From Gnetum montanum (lineage: Eukaryota; Streptophyta; Gnetopsida; Gnetales; Gnetaceae): a stretch of 50,551 nucleotides of DNA. A program made the position numbers and the translations under genes. Below the pieces are notes generated by a model. It had not been told where the DNA came from. It ran no database searches and saw only the letters and a list, made by a program, of their open reading frames with translations. This document shows positions 10,604 to 20,204 of the stretch, in pieces. The stretch's first letter is position 1. Each line of letters starts with the position of its first letter. The stretch spans positions 669,632 to 720,182 of the forward strand of contig MNCI01004661.1 in NCBI GenBank assembly GCA_015680685.1. The letters run 5' to 3'.

Positions 10604-10621
10604 TGGCACTAGAAGGAGGGC
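10604..10621 (+). other. Primer-binding site candidate of element D
   Basis: TGGCACTAGAAGGAGGGC begins six bases after the LTR end. It starts TGG, complementary to the CCA tail of any tRNA. I do not assign the tRNA. A shorter related string lies at the equivalent place in element C. Confidence 0.55.
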
Positions 10622-11110
10622 CTTTTAGTGCCTTTTCTGTGTGTCATGGTAGTTCTGTGAGCCTTCTGCACCCTGATATGCATAAGCGTAAATGTGACAC
10701 CCTTTTGTAGTTGTTTGCGCTTTGTGCGATGTAGATTGGTCACCTCGATGGTTCCTCAGGAGCCCTATAGAACACAAGGCCTCCAATCGCTAGCTAACTA
10801 GCCTATCTTATCGTAGTCTTGCATGCGTTCTATACCCCATCTCGCTTGGTACAGATCGGTTGCTTTGACGATCCCTCGAGGACCCTGCGAGGTGCAAAGC
10901 CTTCTTGATTGCTAGTTAGCTTGCCCATCTTATGGTAGTCTTGCATGCGTTCTGTACCCCATCACGCGTGGTACAGACTGATCGCTTCAACGGTTCCTCA
11001 TGAATCTGGTAAGATGTAAAGCCTTCTTTTTTCTATTTTCCAATTTCCTTGTTCTTTCGTGCTCTTTTGCATAACCTTTTACGCTTTTTTGCATAACTAC
11101 TTGCTTAACA

Positions 11111-14100
11111 ATGGCTTTTTTGAACACTGCCACTAACACCTTCAACGTTGAAGTTCCCATCACGGTTCAAGGCACTACTGGTGCCGAATAACCGCTGAAC
11201 TAGACATTGGAGACACATCAATCTCTCAAAATCCAAAACTGAGGACCTGAGGGATTGGCCCATCAACATGAGCGTTACAGTTTCCTTTGTGCAAAGGTGC
11301 AGGAAAATCTACCCTTGGATGTACATGAAATCGAGGACAAATGTAGCTTCGAGTTCTCTTACTGCAACAGGAAGGAGTTTGTTCCTACTCCTGACATTTC
11401 CTTACCTTTAACATAAACAGATCAAAGGCTTCTAGACCAACTAATCTAGTTGGCTAGGCTTAGGGAGCAACAAGACACAACATCCAACCAAGATGATGCC
11501 CTTTAGGATGGATAGGAGGAACTCGATTCTCAATCAGACGAGGGAGATCCAACCAACCCTATTCCTATTCCTCCTACCCAGTCCTTCTGGGCTAAGCCGT
11601 TATCTATCACCGCTCCCTTTGTGATTATGCCTACACTTTTGCAACCTGTAATTACAATGGCTATGGGTAGCCACATCAATCTTGTAGCGTTTCAATGCCC
11701 TCTCTCGCTTGTTCCACCTGTTTCGTTTGCAACTACTATTCCTTTATGAATTGTTCAGCAATATATTCCTGCAGCACATCATCTGCCAAGGATGGCTACC
11801 CTGCCACATGTTCATACTGTACCTACTTCACAATCATACGCAACTTCTGTTTTCATTCCTACACTCACGTCTGTTCCACCCACTATGGCAGGCCCTGGCC
11901 CGTCCACATGGTGGGCCCCATTTGCCTATTTTGCAAGCGTCACAGATGTCTCACTACGTTCGCTCTCAAACCCACCAAGCCTCATAGATGGTACAACCCA
12001 ACACAGGACTATGGTCTACACTACTAGCAACACAAGTGGTCCATTCGGTAGCCCAACCTGCGGCTGCTACCCTAACAACACCACCTACCGGGTGGTGGAC
12101 AACACAAATAGCACCGCTCGCAGGGGTCATCCCAGTGGTACCGCTGATGGGTCATGCCACCACCCTAGCCATGCCATAGGTGGGAGCTGCTTCCGTAATT
12201 CCCCAACTATCTACAACATCGCCGGGTCTAGAACAAGCATTCCAGCTCATCCAAACCCTCATGGAGAAAATCAAATGCCTCAAAGCTGCTGGGTCTAACA
12301 TGGTACAAGTCATAGACTTCTACCAAGAAAACCCCATCAACCCTTCAATCCCTGCCTTAACATTACCCCTAGGGATGTTTCTCCCACACTTCACGAAGTA
12401 CGATGGGGAGGGAGATCTGAATGCACATCTTGTCACCTTCAGGTTTGAATCTTTGGTATTGCAAAAATGGCCACAGATGATCATTCACATCTTTGCTATG
12501 TCCCTAGCCAGGAAAGCCTTGGATTAGTATCGTGCGTTGTCACGCTTGTCCATTTCAACTCTAGAAGAGCTGCTGACCCAGTTTGTGACATGTTTCAAGT
12601 ACAACTTGAAGCCAGAAACCATGCTGGATCAATCGATGAGCGTGAAGCAAGACCCCCTAGAACCAGTCCAAAAGTTCATCCAACATTGGAGTGCAACCCT
12701 TAACAAAATTTGCTAGCCCATCGCGGAGGCCCACTTGCTAGTCGTCTTTAAGGATGTAGGGAATGACTTCATCAAGTCTAAACTGTACTACCTTGCTCCC
12801 CACTCTCTTAGTTAGGCTTTTGCTTAGATTAAGAACATACAAGATGTAACCAAGGCAAGCAAAGACCCAGCCTACATCACTTACAAAAACACCTTCGCAA
12901 AGAAAGAAAAGGGTAAGGCAGTAATAACCATAGTGGCCGCAGTGGTGATCGAGGCTAAGCCCAAACTTAGCAACAATGGTATCAATAACAAAAAGAAATC
13001 GACCATACCCGCAGCTAACCCCACACCCAAATAGGGCCACGTGCCACAACTTGCTATACCTACGCCTGAGACATCTGCATAACCCAAATCCAACTTTGAG
13101 CACAAAGACTGCTCAAAGTACACCCCACTGCCTCTCAAGCCTTCAGAGCTTCTGAAGCAACTGCTGGCAGCGGGATACATCCAACACAAGCAGATGTCAG
13201 AAGAAGTAATTATGAGACATCAACGCTACTGCGAGCTCCTTAGGAACCCCTCTTTGGCCCTGCCAAATGAGCCTCCAGTTCCTAGGGGTTTCAGGCTAGA
13301 CAGGTTTTGTGACTACCACCAATAGTGTGGTCATAACACAGATTATTTCCTGGCATTGTAGGATGACATCCAAAGATTAATCGACCAGGGGAAACTGGTG
13401 CTGGACCAAAGCAACCTAGTACGCCCTAAAAACCAATCTATGTATGTTTACACAGATCCCCTCAACACCAAAAATGTTGGTTACGTAATCAATGGCATCG
13501 ACATTGACAGTGATCCTAGGCCACCCTAGCAGCCATTTGTGGTTCGTGTGCCTCAGCATAGTGCACCAGCACCACCCGCAGTTGGTCGAAGCTCACAGAA
13601 GTCATTCATCCTAAAAGTTCCACCATGGGCATCTACCTTTGCGCCACTTTTTGGAGGAGACACACAGTCCCATCCGTTAAGAACTCTAGCTCCATTCGTC
13701 ATCAGCTGGCCGATGGCCTCGACAACCCCTATCTCACGCAACACAGCTGAACAGCCTTCTCACCCCACAAGGCGAGAAGTCCACTTTGCAGGTGAGACGT
13801 CAAAGGGAAGTACCGTCAAAGGTACCCCCAAGCCTATGTCTTCACCCCTTGCATGTATACCTTCACCACCAAAGATGAAGGTTGACATGACTATGCAGCC
13901 TACATCACTCTACCAACAAGGATCTGAACCTAGATTCGAAGTTGCCTCTCCTCGAGAAATTCATCTTCCGGGATGAATAGAAGAGGAGGAAAGCATCAAA
14001 AAAGGGGGTAGCTAGGACTTCTTGGATTCCCTCACATAGGTCAAACAAGCTCTAAAACAAAAAAACACTACGTTGATCTTGTACGACCTAATCATCACAT

Positions 14101-14932
14101 CTATCCCACACCGCAAGGCTCTAATTCACATGTTGACAGTGACTCTGGTCAACAAAGACATGCCAGTGGAGGAATAAGTGATCTACTGGGTCATGCTTCC
14201 CTCCACGTCTGCATGGTCAGAACAACCTCAACTAACCTTCTGCGATGACGCCATTAGGGAAGGCCCCGAGAGGGGTCAGGTGACTATGGTGCCCCTTTTC
14301 ATCACAATTCAGGTTGGCCAACACCGGATTCAAAGGGTACACATTAATGATGGGGCCATCACAAATGTCATCCCCTTCCCCATTGTGGACAATCTAGGCT
14401 TGGTCGACCCAATCAAATCCACGACGACCTCATGCCTGAGGTCGTTCAATGGGGCATGGGTCATGGTAAAGGGCACAGTTCACATGAACTTCGTAGCAGG
14501 GGAGTAGTGCCCCACAAACGCAACGTTCACCGTGGTCGAGGAAATGCCCAGGTTTAACCTGATCTTGGGGGATCGTGGTTAGCACAGCTTAGGGTTGTCT
14601 TCTCATCCATACACCAGGAAATCCACCTGCCTTACGCAGATAGAGAAGTGGTGATTCATGGCAATGAAGTAGCAATGCAAGTGATCCATGATGTAGGAAT
14701 GGAGGAAGGCTCAGAGGTCATAACTTCTGAGAACGAAGCACCTGTAGCAATCTACACTGACTACCTGGCAGAGGGGTCGGCCCAGTAAGTTGATCCCCAA
14801 AACGAAAATGCATGGATTGAGTTGCCCTTCCAAGTGGGAGGCGACGACATAGATGAAGGCCCTAGCAGAGTGCCTCGACCTTACATCTCACTCAACCTAC
14901 ATTGGGTCAAGAAGCAGCTTCGCCTGGTGTAG
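11111..14932 (+). pseudogene. gag-protease of element D, open but for stop codons
   Basis: Starts at ATG 11111 (MAFLNTATNTF) in frame 2, with eight stops to about 11985. A frame change follows, and then one frame runs 11988-14507 (840 codons) with 15 stops (12 TAG, 2 TAA, 1 TGA) and no indel. Domains: Pro/Thr-rich N-terminus; gag core (MFLPHFTKYDGEGDLNAHL near 12380, LVVFKDVGNDFI near 12740); zinc-knuckle remnant at 13308 (CDYHQ, stop, CGHNTDYF; last Cys lost); Pro/Ser-rich linker; protease at about 14280-14700, with RVHINDGAITNVIPFPIVDN where the D-x-G-A loop should be (N-D order unusual). After a frameshift near 14590 it reads on to a stop near 14932. The product would be the particle shell plus protease. 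Confidence 0.8.
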
Positions 14933-14980
14933 CAACCCCACTACTTGCTGCCCACACACTGCTCATATGCTTCCACACTA

Positions 14981-15157
14981 TGGTCCAAAATGGCCTAAAA
15001 CTAGCAATGTGCAATGGCCCGAAATGGCCTAAAACTACCCTATGGCCCAAAATGACCTAAAACTAGCATAAGTTACCAGTTAGCCATTGTTCAAGTTGTT
15101 GACACATCATCTCTTTGGCATGTTACACAATGGTCCGAAATGGCCTAAAACTAGCAC
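14981..15157. repeat. Short repeat family, left cluster (4 units)
   Basis: Units of about 26 bp, consensus TGGTCCRAAATGGCCTAAAA plus CTAGCA, at 14981-15007, 15015-15040, 15043-15068 and 15131-15157. A diverged cluster of the same word lies at 19509-19990. Together they bracket the antisense gene of element D. Confidence 0.75.
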
Positions 15158-15225
15158 ATGAAAGCATGAACATTTTATAAAAAATGTACATATGCAATAA
15201 ACAAGTTAGTACAAAATCCTATTGC

Positions 15226-15231
15226 TTTATT
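15226..15231 (-). terminator. Poly(A) signal of the antisense gene
   Basis: AATAAA on the minus strand, 95 nt after the TGA of exon 6, in a T-rich 3' region with TGTAATG-like upstream words. It completes the transcription unit and lies just inside the left repeat cluster. Confidence 0.55.
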
Positions 15232-15325
15232 CAAAATTGTTGTCTTTCAATGTTTGCAACATTCATTACACAAAAATTGCAAAAATTCCAAAATTTCAAA
15301 TTTTCAAAAAAAAAATCCCATGCGG

Positions 15326-16394
15326 TCATGGGTTGTCTCTATTCACATCATTTTTTCCTTTTGTTCCTACATCATTGCCTTGTGCATCACCGTCCCCTGC
15401 TTTGTCCCTCACCGGCTCTTCATTCCCTCCCTCTACGGGTGCTGCACCATCACCTGGGGCCTACATCATAGGGGTGAAGTGGTCAGTTAGGGCAACAAAC
15501 GCAAACTACGGCAGAGCATAAACATTAACGCGGTAGAAAATGACTAACCTGAGAAGGTGCTGCATCCGTCTTGAAGGGTATCTAGTCTAAATCGAGCCCG
15601 AGGCGATGCCAGACCTCCTCTGTCATGATATCTACCCAATGCCTCCTGCCTAGTGTAGCATCTATTGTAGCAGCTCTCTCCCTTTTGGTGGGTGTCCACC
15701 TCGACGGCCCCAGAGAAAAGGAAACGATCACAGTCTCTCTTGTGGGAAGGACCACCTTCCAGTCAGGAGATTTCGTGACCTTGACCTACTCTTTGAACTT
15801 GTTATAGGCCTCAGAAGCGTCAATGACATTTACGAATGCTTCGTACATAAATTCCTCCACAGTAGCATCTTCTTATAACCTACGATGGGTGGCATTTTCC
15901 TGTTTATACATGTTCTTATGGTTTCTTTGGGTTTGCCCCCATTCGTAAATCTTGGCGTTGAGATCTTTTAGATCCTAACACTTCTGATCCAAAGGATCCA
16001 TCTACATTTGCTACTCTATCAATTCGCGGGTAGTCTTGAAATTCTGACGTGCAACTGTCCAAAACCTAGTGTGGTCTACCACAGTTGTGTGCCAGTCCTC
16101 GTTGTTAGTGCTGCGGGCCATGAGGAACTTGTTCCTCGACTTGAGGTCCTCCACCTTGGCCCTCAGAACAACTTCTCTCTGCTCTGCCTTCTGGGCTTGT
16201 TTCCATAGCTCCTCATTGGTATGTTTGCACTCCCACAGAGAGCGGGCTGAGTGCAAAGCAGATTTGCAGACCTCATCATATTCATGACGAGACACCTCAA
16301 TCATGTTCGATGGGAATGTGGACACAACACCAACTTTCAAAGGTCGTGTCGGGTCCCACTTAAGTTGAGAAGTTGCCATGACATAAAGAACACA
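15326..16394 (-). pseudogene. Exons 5-6 of the antisense gene: coiled coil and acidic tail
   Basis: Exon 5 has an ATG at 16379 (MATSQLKWDPTRPLKVGVVS) and a helical, charged stretch with heptad-like spacing (SLWECKHTNEELWKQAQKAE, then REVVLRAKVEDLKSRNKFLM). About 160 more codons with six stops reach the donor TCTCAG/GTTAGT at 15549. Exon 6 is 45 codons, Gly/Asp/Glu-rich (APGDGAAPVEGGNEEPVRDK), ending in TGA at 15328-15326. If exon 4 ended at its own stop, this could be a separate small gene starting at 16379. The matching intron length (82 nt) favours one gene. Confidence 0.55.
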
Positions 16395-16476
16395 CTAGTC
16401 GCATTAGCATAAGATGAGTAGCAAATGCAAGAAACTTTAGCATAATAATGCGAGAGCAAGCAACACTACTACTTAC

Positions 16477-17622
16477 CCACTTTAGGGTCCACTTTCTGAA
16501 GGCGATTAATCATTTCGTCAACAATCCCCTGCATAAACATGAATTTTTTAGGGATTTTAGCCCAGGATCCCACGTGAATCGGAGGGGGTCCCATGGCATT
16601 AGCAGTAGCATCTATTGCATAACCAAACACATTAGCAATGAAGGATGCTGGGGGAGGCCTCTTTTGCTACAACTTGCTAGCCATTGTTTCAGCTATGAAA
16701 TGTTCACCCCGTGATACGCTATCATCCACGGTGGGGGGCATCTCGCCTATGTTGTCCTGGCTGTGAACGTTGTGGGCCACCCAATCCTTAGTCATTACAG
16801 AAAGAGACTCCCCAATTACTTCTAGGGGATCCTAGGCTCGGATGGTATGAAAGACCTAGCCAATCCATGGTCTAGAAATTTGGTCATGATTTCACACGAC
16901 CCAGCCTCCTTTCTCTTAGACCACCAACAACTCCGCGAAGCGCTTAAGATAACCTATGTAGAAGGTGTAATGGATGTTGGAATGGGACTCCGTTTTCTTA
17001 CGGTGCCCCAAGATCTTGGTTCGTAAGCCTTTACACAAAGGCTTGGCCCAGTTGTAATGAGTCCCCTCCTCCATAACCTCATGCATTATCTAGGCTTGCT
17101 CAAGCCCCAGGACCTTCCCCTGGGTAAGCAGCTGGGGGAATGCGCAAGCATGGAAGATGGGGTAGAACTCCTTGGTGGGTCCCTCCTTGAGTTTCTCCAT
17201 GGGGAGCCCCTTACGCTCCTTGGTAAGCCCTAACCACTCCTGAAGGTCCTTCTTCTGGAGGGTCAACTCCATCTTGGATTTTGACCTTATCGAAATGCCT
17301 TTGGCAGGGACATCGAATAGATCCACAAACAGCTGATCATTGATGTCAATGACCACTGGCACGCCATGCACGCGTAGGCAAAAGTGGCCCACCTTGTCGG
17401 AAAAGGATTCAACCAAGGTGAGCATCTCGGTTGCAGGAACGTTCGGATTCAGGGCTAGGAATAGATCCAGAAGCCTCGCCTTGTCGATGTTCTAGACCAG
17501 GGAGTTTGAGGCCCCGCCATTCAACCAACATTGGCTTGTCTCTACTTTCTCATACTTGAAGTAGATATTCACCCACTGTGCTTCAGTGATTACCACCATC
17601 ACCTCTCAAGGCTTCTTTGCCC
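16477..17622 (-). pseudogene. Exon 4 of the antisense gene: unrecognised central domain
   Basis: 382 codons in one frame, with eight stops. The longest clean run (17425-17090) reads MLTLVESFSDKVGHFCLRVH, then GVPVVIDINDQLFVDLFDVP, then a Lys-rich, then Leu/Gln-rich stretch. The alternation of a strand, a Gly turn, a second strand and L-F-D-V-P is reminiscent of the plant transposon protein domains found as extra reading frames in Tat elements, but I cannot name a family. The C-terminal part is Pro/Ala-rich (RPPPASFIANVFGYAIDATA). The exon ends at the donor GTAAGT (16476). Reading through the donor gives a stop within three codons. Confidence 0.55.
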
Positions 17623-17704
17623 CTACAATAGTTCCACAAAAATGTTTAGCAAAAAATGTAGAGAATTCAAAAATTGCAAAGACACTTAAACATGTGGCAC
17701 TTAC

Positions 17705-19174
17705 CACTAGACCTACCAGGTCGGTATGGTAGTGGAAACTATGGGAGTTCAACTAAAGCTTGTTCAATTGTGATCGGTTTAAAGGGTTCTACCCACTCCC
17801 CATCCAACTAGCCTAGCCTCTTACATTGATCGTAGAGGTGAGAATATACATCTGGGTAGGTATGGTATTCACTCCCGCATTGACCGATTACTCCAGCCTG
17901 TAGGTTCTCAGTAGAAGAGAACTCCTACAGGGCTAGTTGTGCTGTGGCTAGTAGACCCAGTAGGTCGTGAACACCATCCTCATCGAGGAAGAACCTGGTA
18001 GCAAACACATACTATTAGCATTAGGCCACTATGGCCAGCATCGCACAAACACAAAAGAACAAAGCTACGAAACTCACCCATTGACAAAGTAGACAGTCCC
18101 TTGAGGGTTCTAGAAGCACGTCATCATAAAATGTGCAAGGAACAATGTGTTGAAAGGGTGGTAGCAGCTATACTCATTCATCTCCCAGAGCTAGGCCAAG
18201 CTCTTTAACCCTGTTGGGCGCTGACTAGATCCCTCTCCCCACCCACTCGTGATTACCTCATTGGTTAGAAACCTCAGAATGCCTCAGCTTGCCCTAGGAA
18301 AAATGACTTCTGTTATGCCGACCGCCTTCTCCTCCTCCAGGGAGGACCAAATGATCACACTAAAGTGGTCAAGGAGGAATTGTAAGAAGTCCTATGCCCC
18401 TTTCCTAAACCACACCCCCCGCTTTCCCATGCATATCTAGGAAGGAGGGGCATTGGCCACAAGTTTTCTCACATGGCACAGGACCCCTCTAATTTCCAAA
18501 ACAATAAGCCTGGGCCTCAACCCTGCCCTGCACAACACAATTAGCAAATGTTAGCATCATATCTAAAGGCAATACATGCTCAACGTAGCAATGCCTAGCA
18601 GTTCATGCATATAACATAGCATAACCCTCTGCCCACACATAGTGTACCAAGGGCGTGAAAGCCTAGTGTAGCAAGAACATGCAAATAGCCTAGCATAGCA
18701 ACAGAACAATTGACAACATGCCCTAACAAAGCACATGTCGCACCATCGCATCGCACATGGCCTAGCCCTCCTAAGGGTTCTACGTTACGACATGCGAAGA
18801 TCAAGCAGCTTAAATTGCCCCAACCCCCATGATTATGACAACCATGGCGGTGGTAGTTTCAGTGGCCTTGCATGCAACTATGACGTAATGTTTATGCATC
18901 TGCCATGACCGAAACTGCGACAACGACGATGCAAAGGTCAAAATGACGTGACCACAGAAAACACAGGCAGCTAATAATGGATGCAAAGAAAATAGGATGC
19001 AAAACAAAAGTAGAGAATAACAGAAAGCACAAAATGAAAAAGCGAAGGAAACATAGTAACATACTAGGTCAATGGTGTGCTCTTCCATGCCACAATGCAC
19101 ACTTGTGTCATGCACCCCAGGGTCTTCTTCACCTCCTCAACCTTTGGAAGCACCAAATGAGTCTTAGGAGCCAT
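17705..19174 (-). pseudogene. Exons 1-3 of the antisense gene: degenerate FCP1/NIF (CTD phosphatase-like) domain
   Basis: Exon 1 gives MAPKTHLVLPKVEEVKKTLG. Exon 2 opens with RLIVLEIRGVLCHV, the position of the HAD motif I (family form: LLVLDLNGLLC or LDLDETL). It goes on GKRGVWFRKGA, then DFLQFLLDHFSVIIWSSLEE, matching the family's KRP..EFL.F...F.V.IWSS motif II region. LWEMNEYSCYHPFNTLFLAH follows where family members have NTLLIDDSPYKALLNPP, and then NPQGTVYF. Exon 3 begins FFLDEDGVHDLLGLLATAQL, like the family's C-terminal helix. The nucleophile Asp is Glu and the motif IV DD pair is gone, so even a repaired protein should be catalytically dead. An active family member would dephosphorylate phospho-Ser/Thr, for example on the Pol II tail. 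Confidence 0.6.
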
Positions 19175-19322
19175 TTTCCTGCTTACAGATTTACACTCTT
19201 CGCTGTAAAAACTTGCCTTGCTAGTTGTTAACACAATTGCTTCATGCTTCGAAATCGCCTTGTGCTCCGATGTGGGCTTTATGCTCTTACAGTGAGAATG
19301 GAAAAATTACCAGGGTTTAACC

Positions 19323-19375
19323 CCTATTTATGGTCATAATGATAAGATAGGGAAACTTGACGCTCTCTCTCTCTG
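19323..19375 (-). promoter_or_regulatory. Candidate promoter of the antisense gene
   Basis: On the minus strand a (GA)n tract (19375-19363) is followed about 30 bp later by the TATA-like CATAAATAGG (19332-19323). The ATG lies about 150 bp further on (19174). Spacing and composition fit a plant core promoter. Inference from sequence only. Confidence 0.5.
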
Positions 19376-19508
19376 ATTAATGCAGAGTGCATCGTACAGC
19401 GTAGCATGCTTGCCACGACATCATAGCACTGTAAGCATTAAAGCCTTGACATGCTTCAAGCCAACTGTTTGCTTTCCCAAAAGCAAAAAATATATATTTT
19501 TTTGTTAC

Positions 19509-19990
19509 GGGTCCAAAAAGACCTTAAACTAGAAATTGCAACATGACTGGTCTGAAAAGACCTTAAACTAGCAATCCTAGTGTAGTTGCACCTTTAACAG
19601 TTTGAAAAGACCCTAAACTAGCAATTTCAACTTTTTACGTTCGCAGTCTGTAATGACGTTAAACTAACAATACCACATGCTTGCATGGGTGGTTTTCACA
19701 TCTTCTTCCACATTGGTAGTGTCACAATTTCTAGCAGTTTCATGTTTTCATGTCAACAGTTCATATTTTCACATTGACAGTTTGGCACTTCTCATACCTA
19801 TAGTTTTCTATTTCGCATACTATCATTTTGCATGTTACAATTTGGCAGTCCGAAAATGACACCAAATTAGTAGTTTGGCATTTCCATATCGACAGTCTCA
19901 CAGCTACACACTCTGCATCAGTAGTTTTACACCTTTTGCAGTTCTACACTCTTGTGCCTTGGAAGTCTACCATGACCCTAAACTAGCAAA
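19509..19990. repeat. Short repeat family, right cluster (6 units)
   Basis: Diverged units of the same word as at 14981-15157, each ending in AAACTAGCAA or similar: 19509-19534, 19548-19574, 19598-19624, 19643-19670, 19844-19870 and 19961-19990. Between units 8 and 9 are irregular CACAGTTT/GGCAGT words. No reading frame. Confidence 0.65.
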
Positions 19991-20204
19991 CTTTTAATCT
20001 TTACATCATCACACTTCGCAAATTGCATCTCATCACTTCTTTGCAAACTTTCATTACACACAATCTCTGCCAATAGATGCCTCTTAACCAGGATGTTATT
20101 TTATGTTGGCAGGTCGAGTAAGATATGTAAATACATCGTGACCTTTCCACGCATTTAATGTTAGCAGGGCCACACGGTAAGCTTGTGAGACAGTTGGACC
20201 CCAA

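Larger units (their letters stand above)
15326..19174 (-). pseudogene. Six-exon antisense gene inside element D, FCP1/NIF-like N-terminus
   Basis: Exons (minus strand): 1, 19174-19065; 2, 18527-18078; 3, 17994-17705; 4, 17622-16477; 5, 16394-15549; 6, 15460-15326. Coding total is 2977 nt, about 990 codons. All introns are GT-AG: GTATGT...GTGCAG (537 nt), GTGAGT...ACCAG (83), GTAAGT...GTAG (82), GTAAGT...CTAG (82), GTTAGT...GTAG (88). Junctions 1-2 (phase 2), 2-3 (phase 2), 3-4 (phase 1) and 5-6 (phase 0) preserve frame. Junction 4-5 is off by one base, so there is one indel, or two genes meet there. There are 23 in-frame stops (18 TAG, 2 TAA, 3 TGA). It lies opposite to gag-pol, between protease and RT. 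Gene structure is seen directly; FCP1-like homology is from motif memory. Confidence 0.72.

Noticed and set aside
12738-13189. Overlapping minus-strand frames with membrane-like composition
   Set aside because: Shadows of gag of element D, whose plus-strand frame carries the zinc-knuckle remnant here.
18563-19115. Minus-strand open frames of 62-101 codons within the antisense gene
   Set aside because: They lie in intron 1 of the six-exon model and have low-complexity, membrane-like composition without family resemblance.
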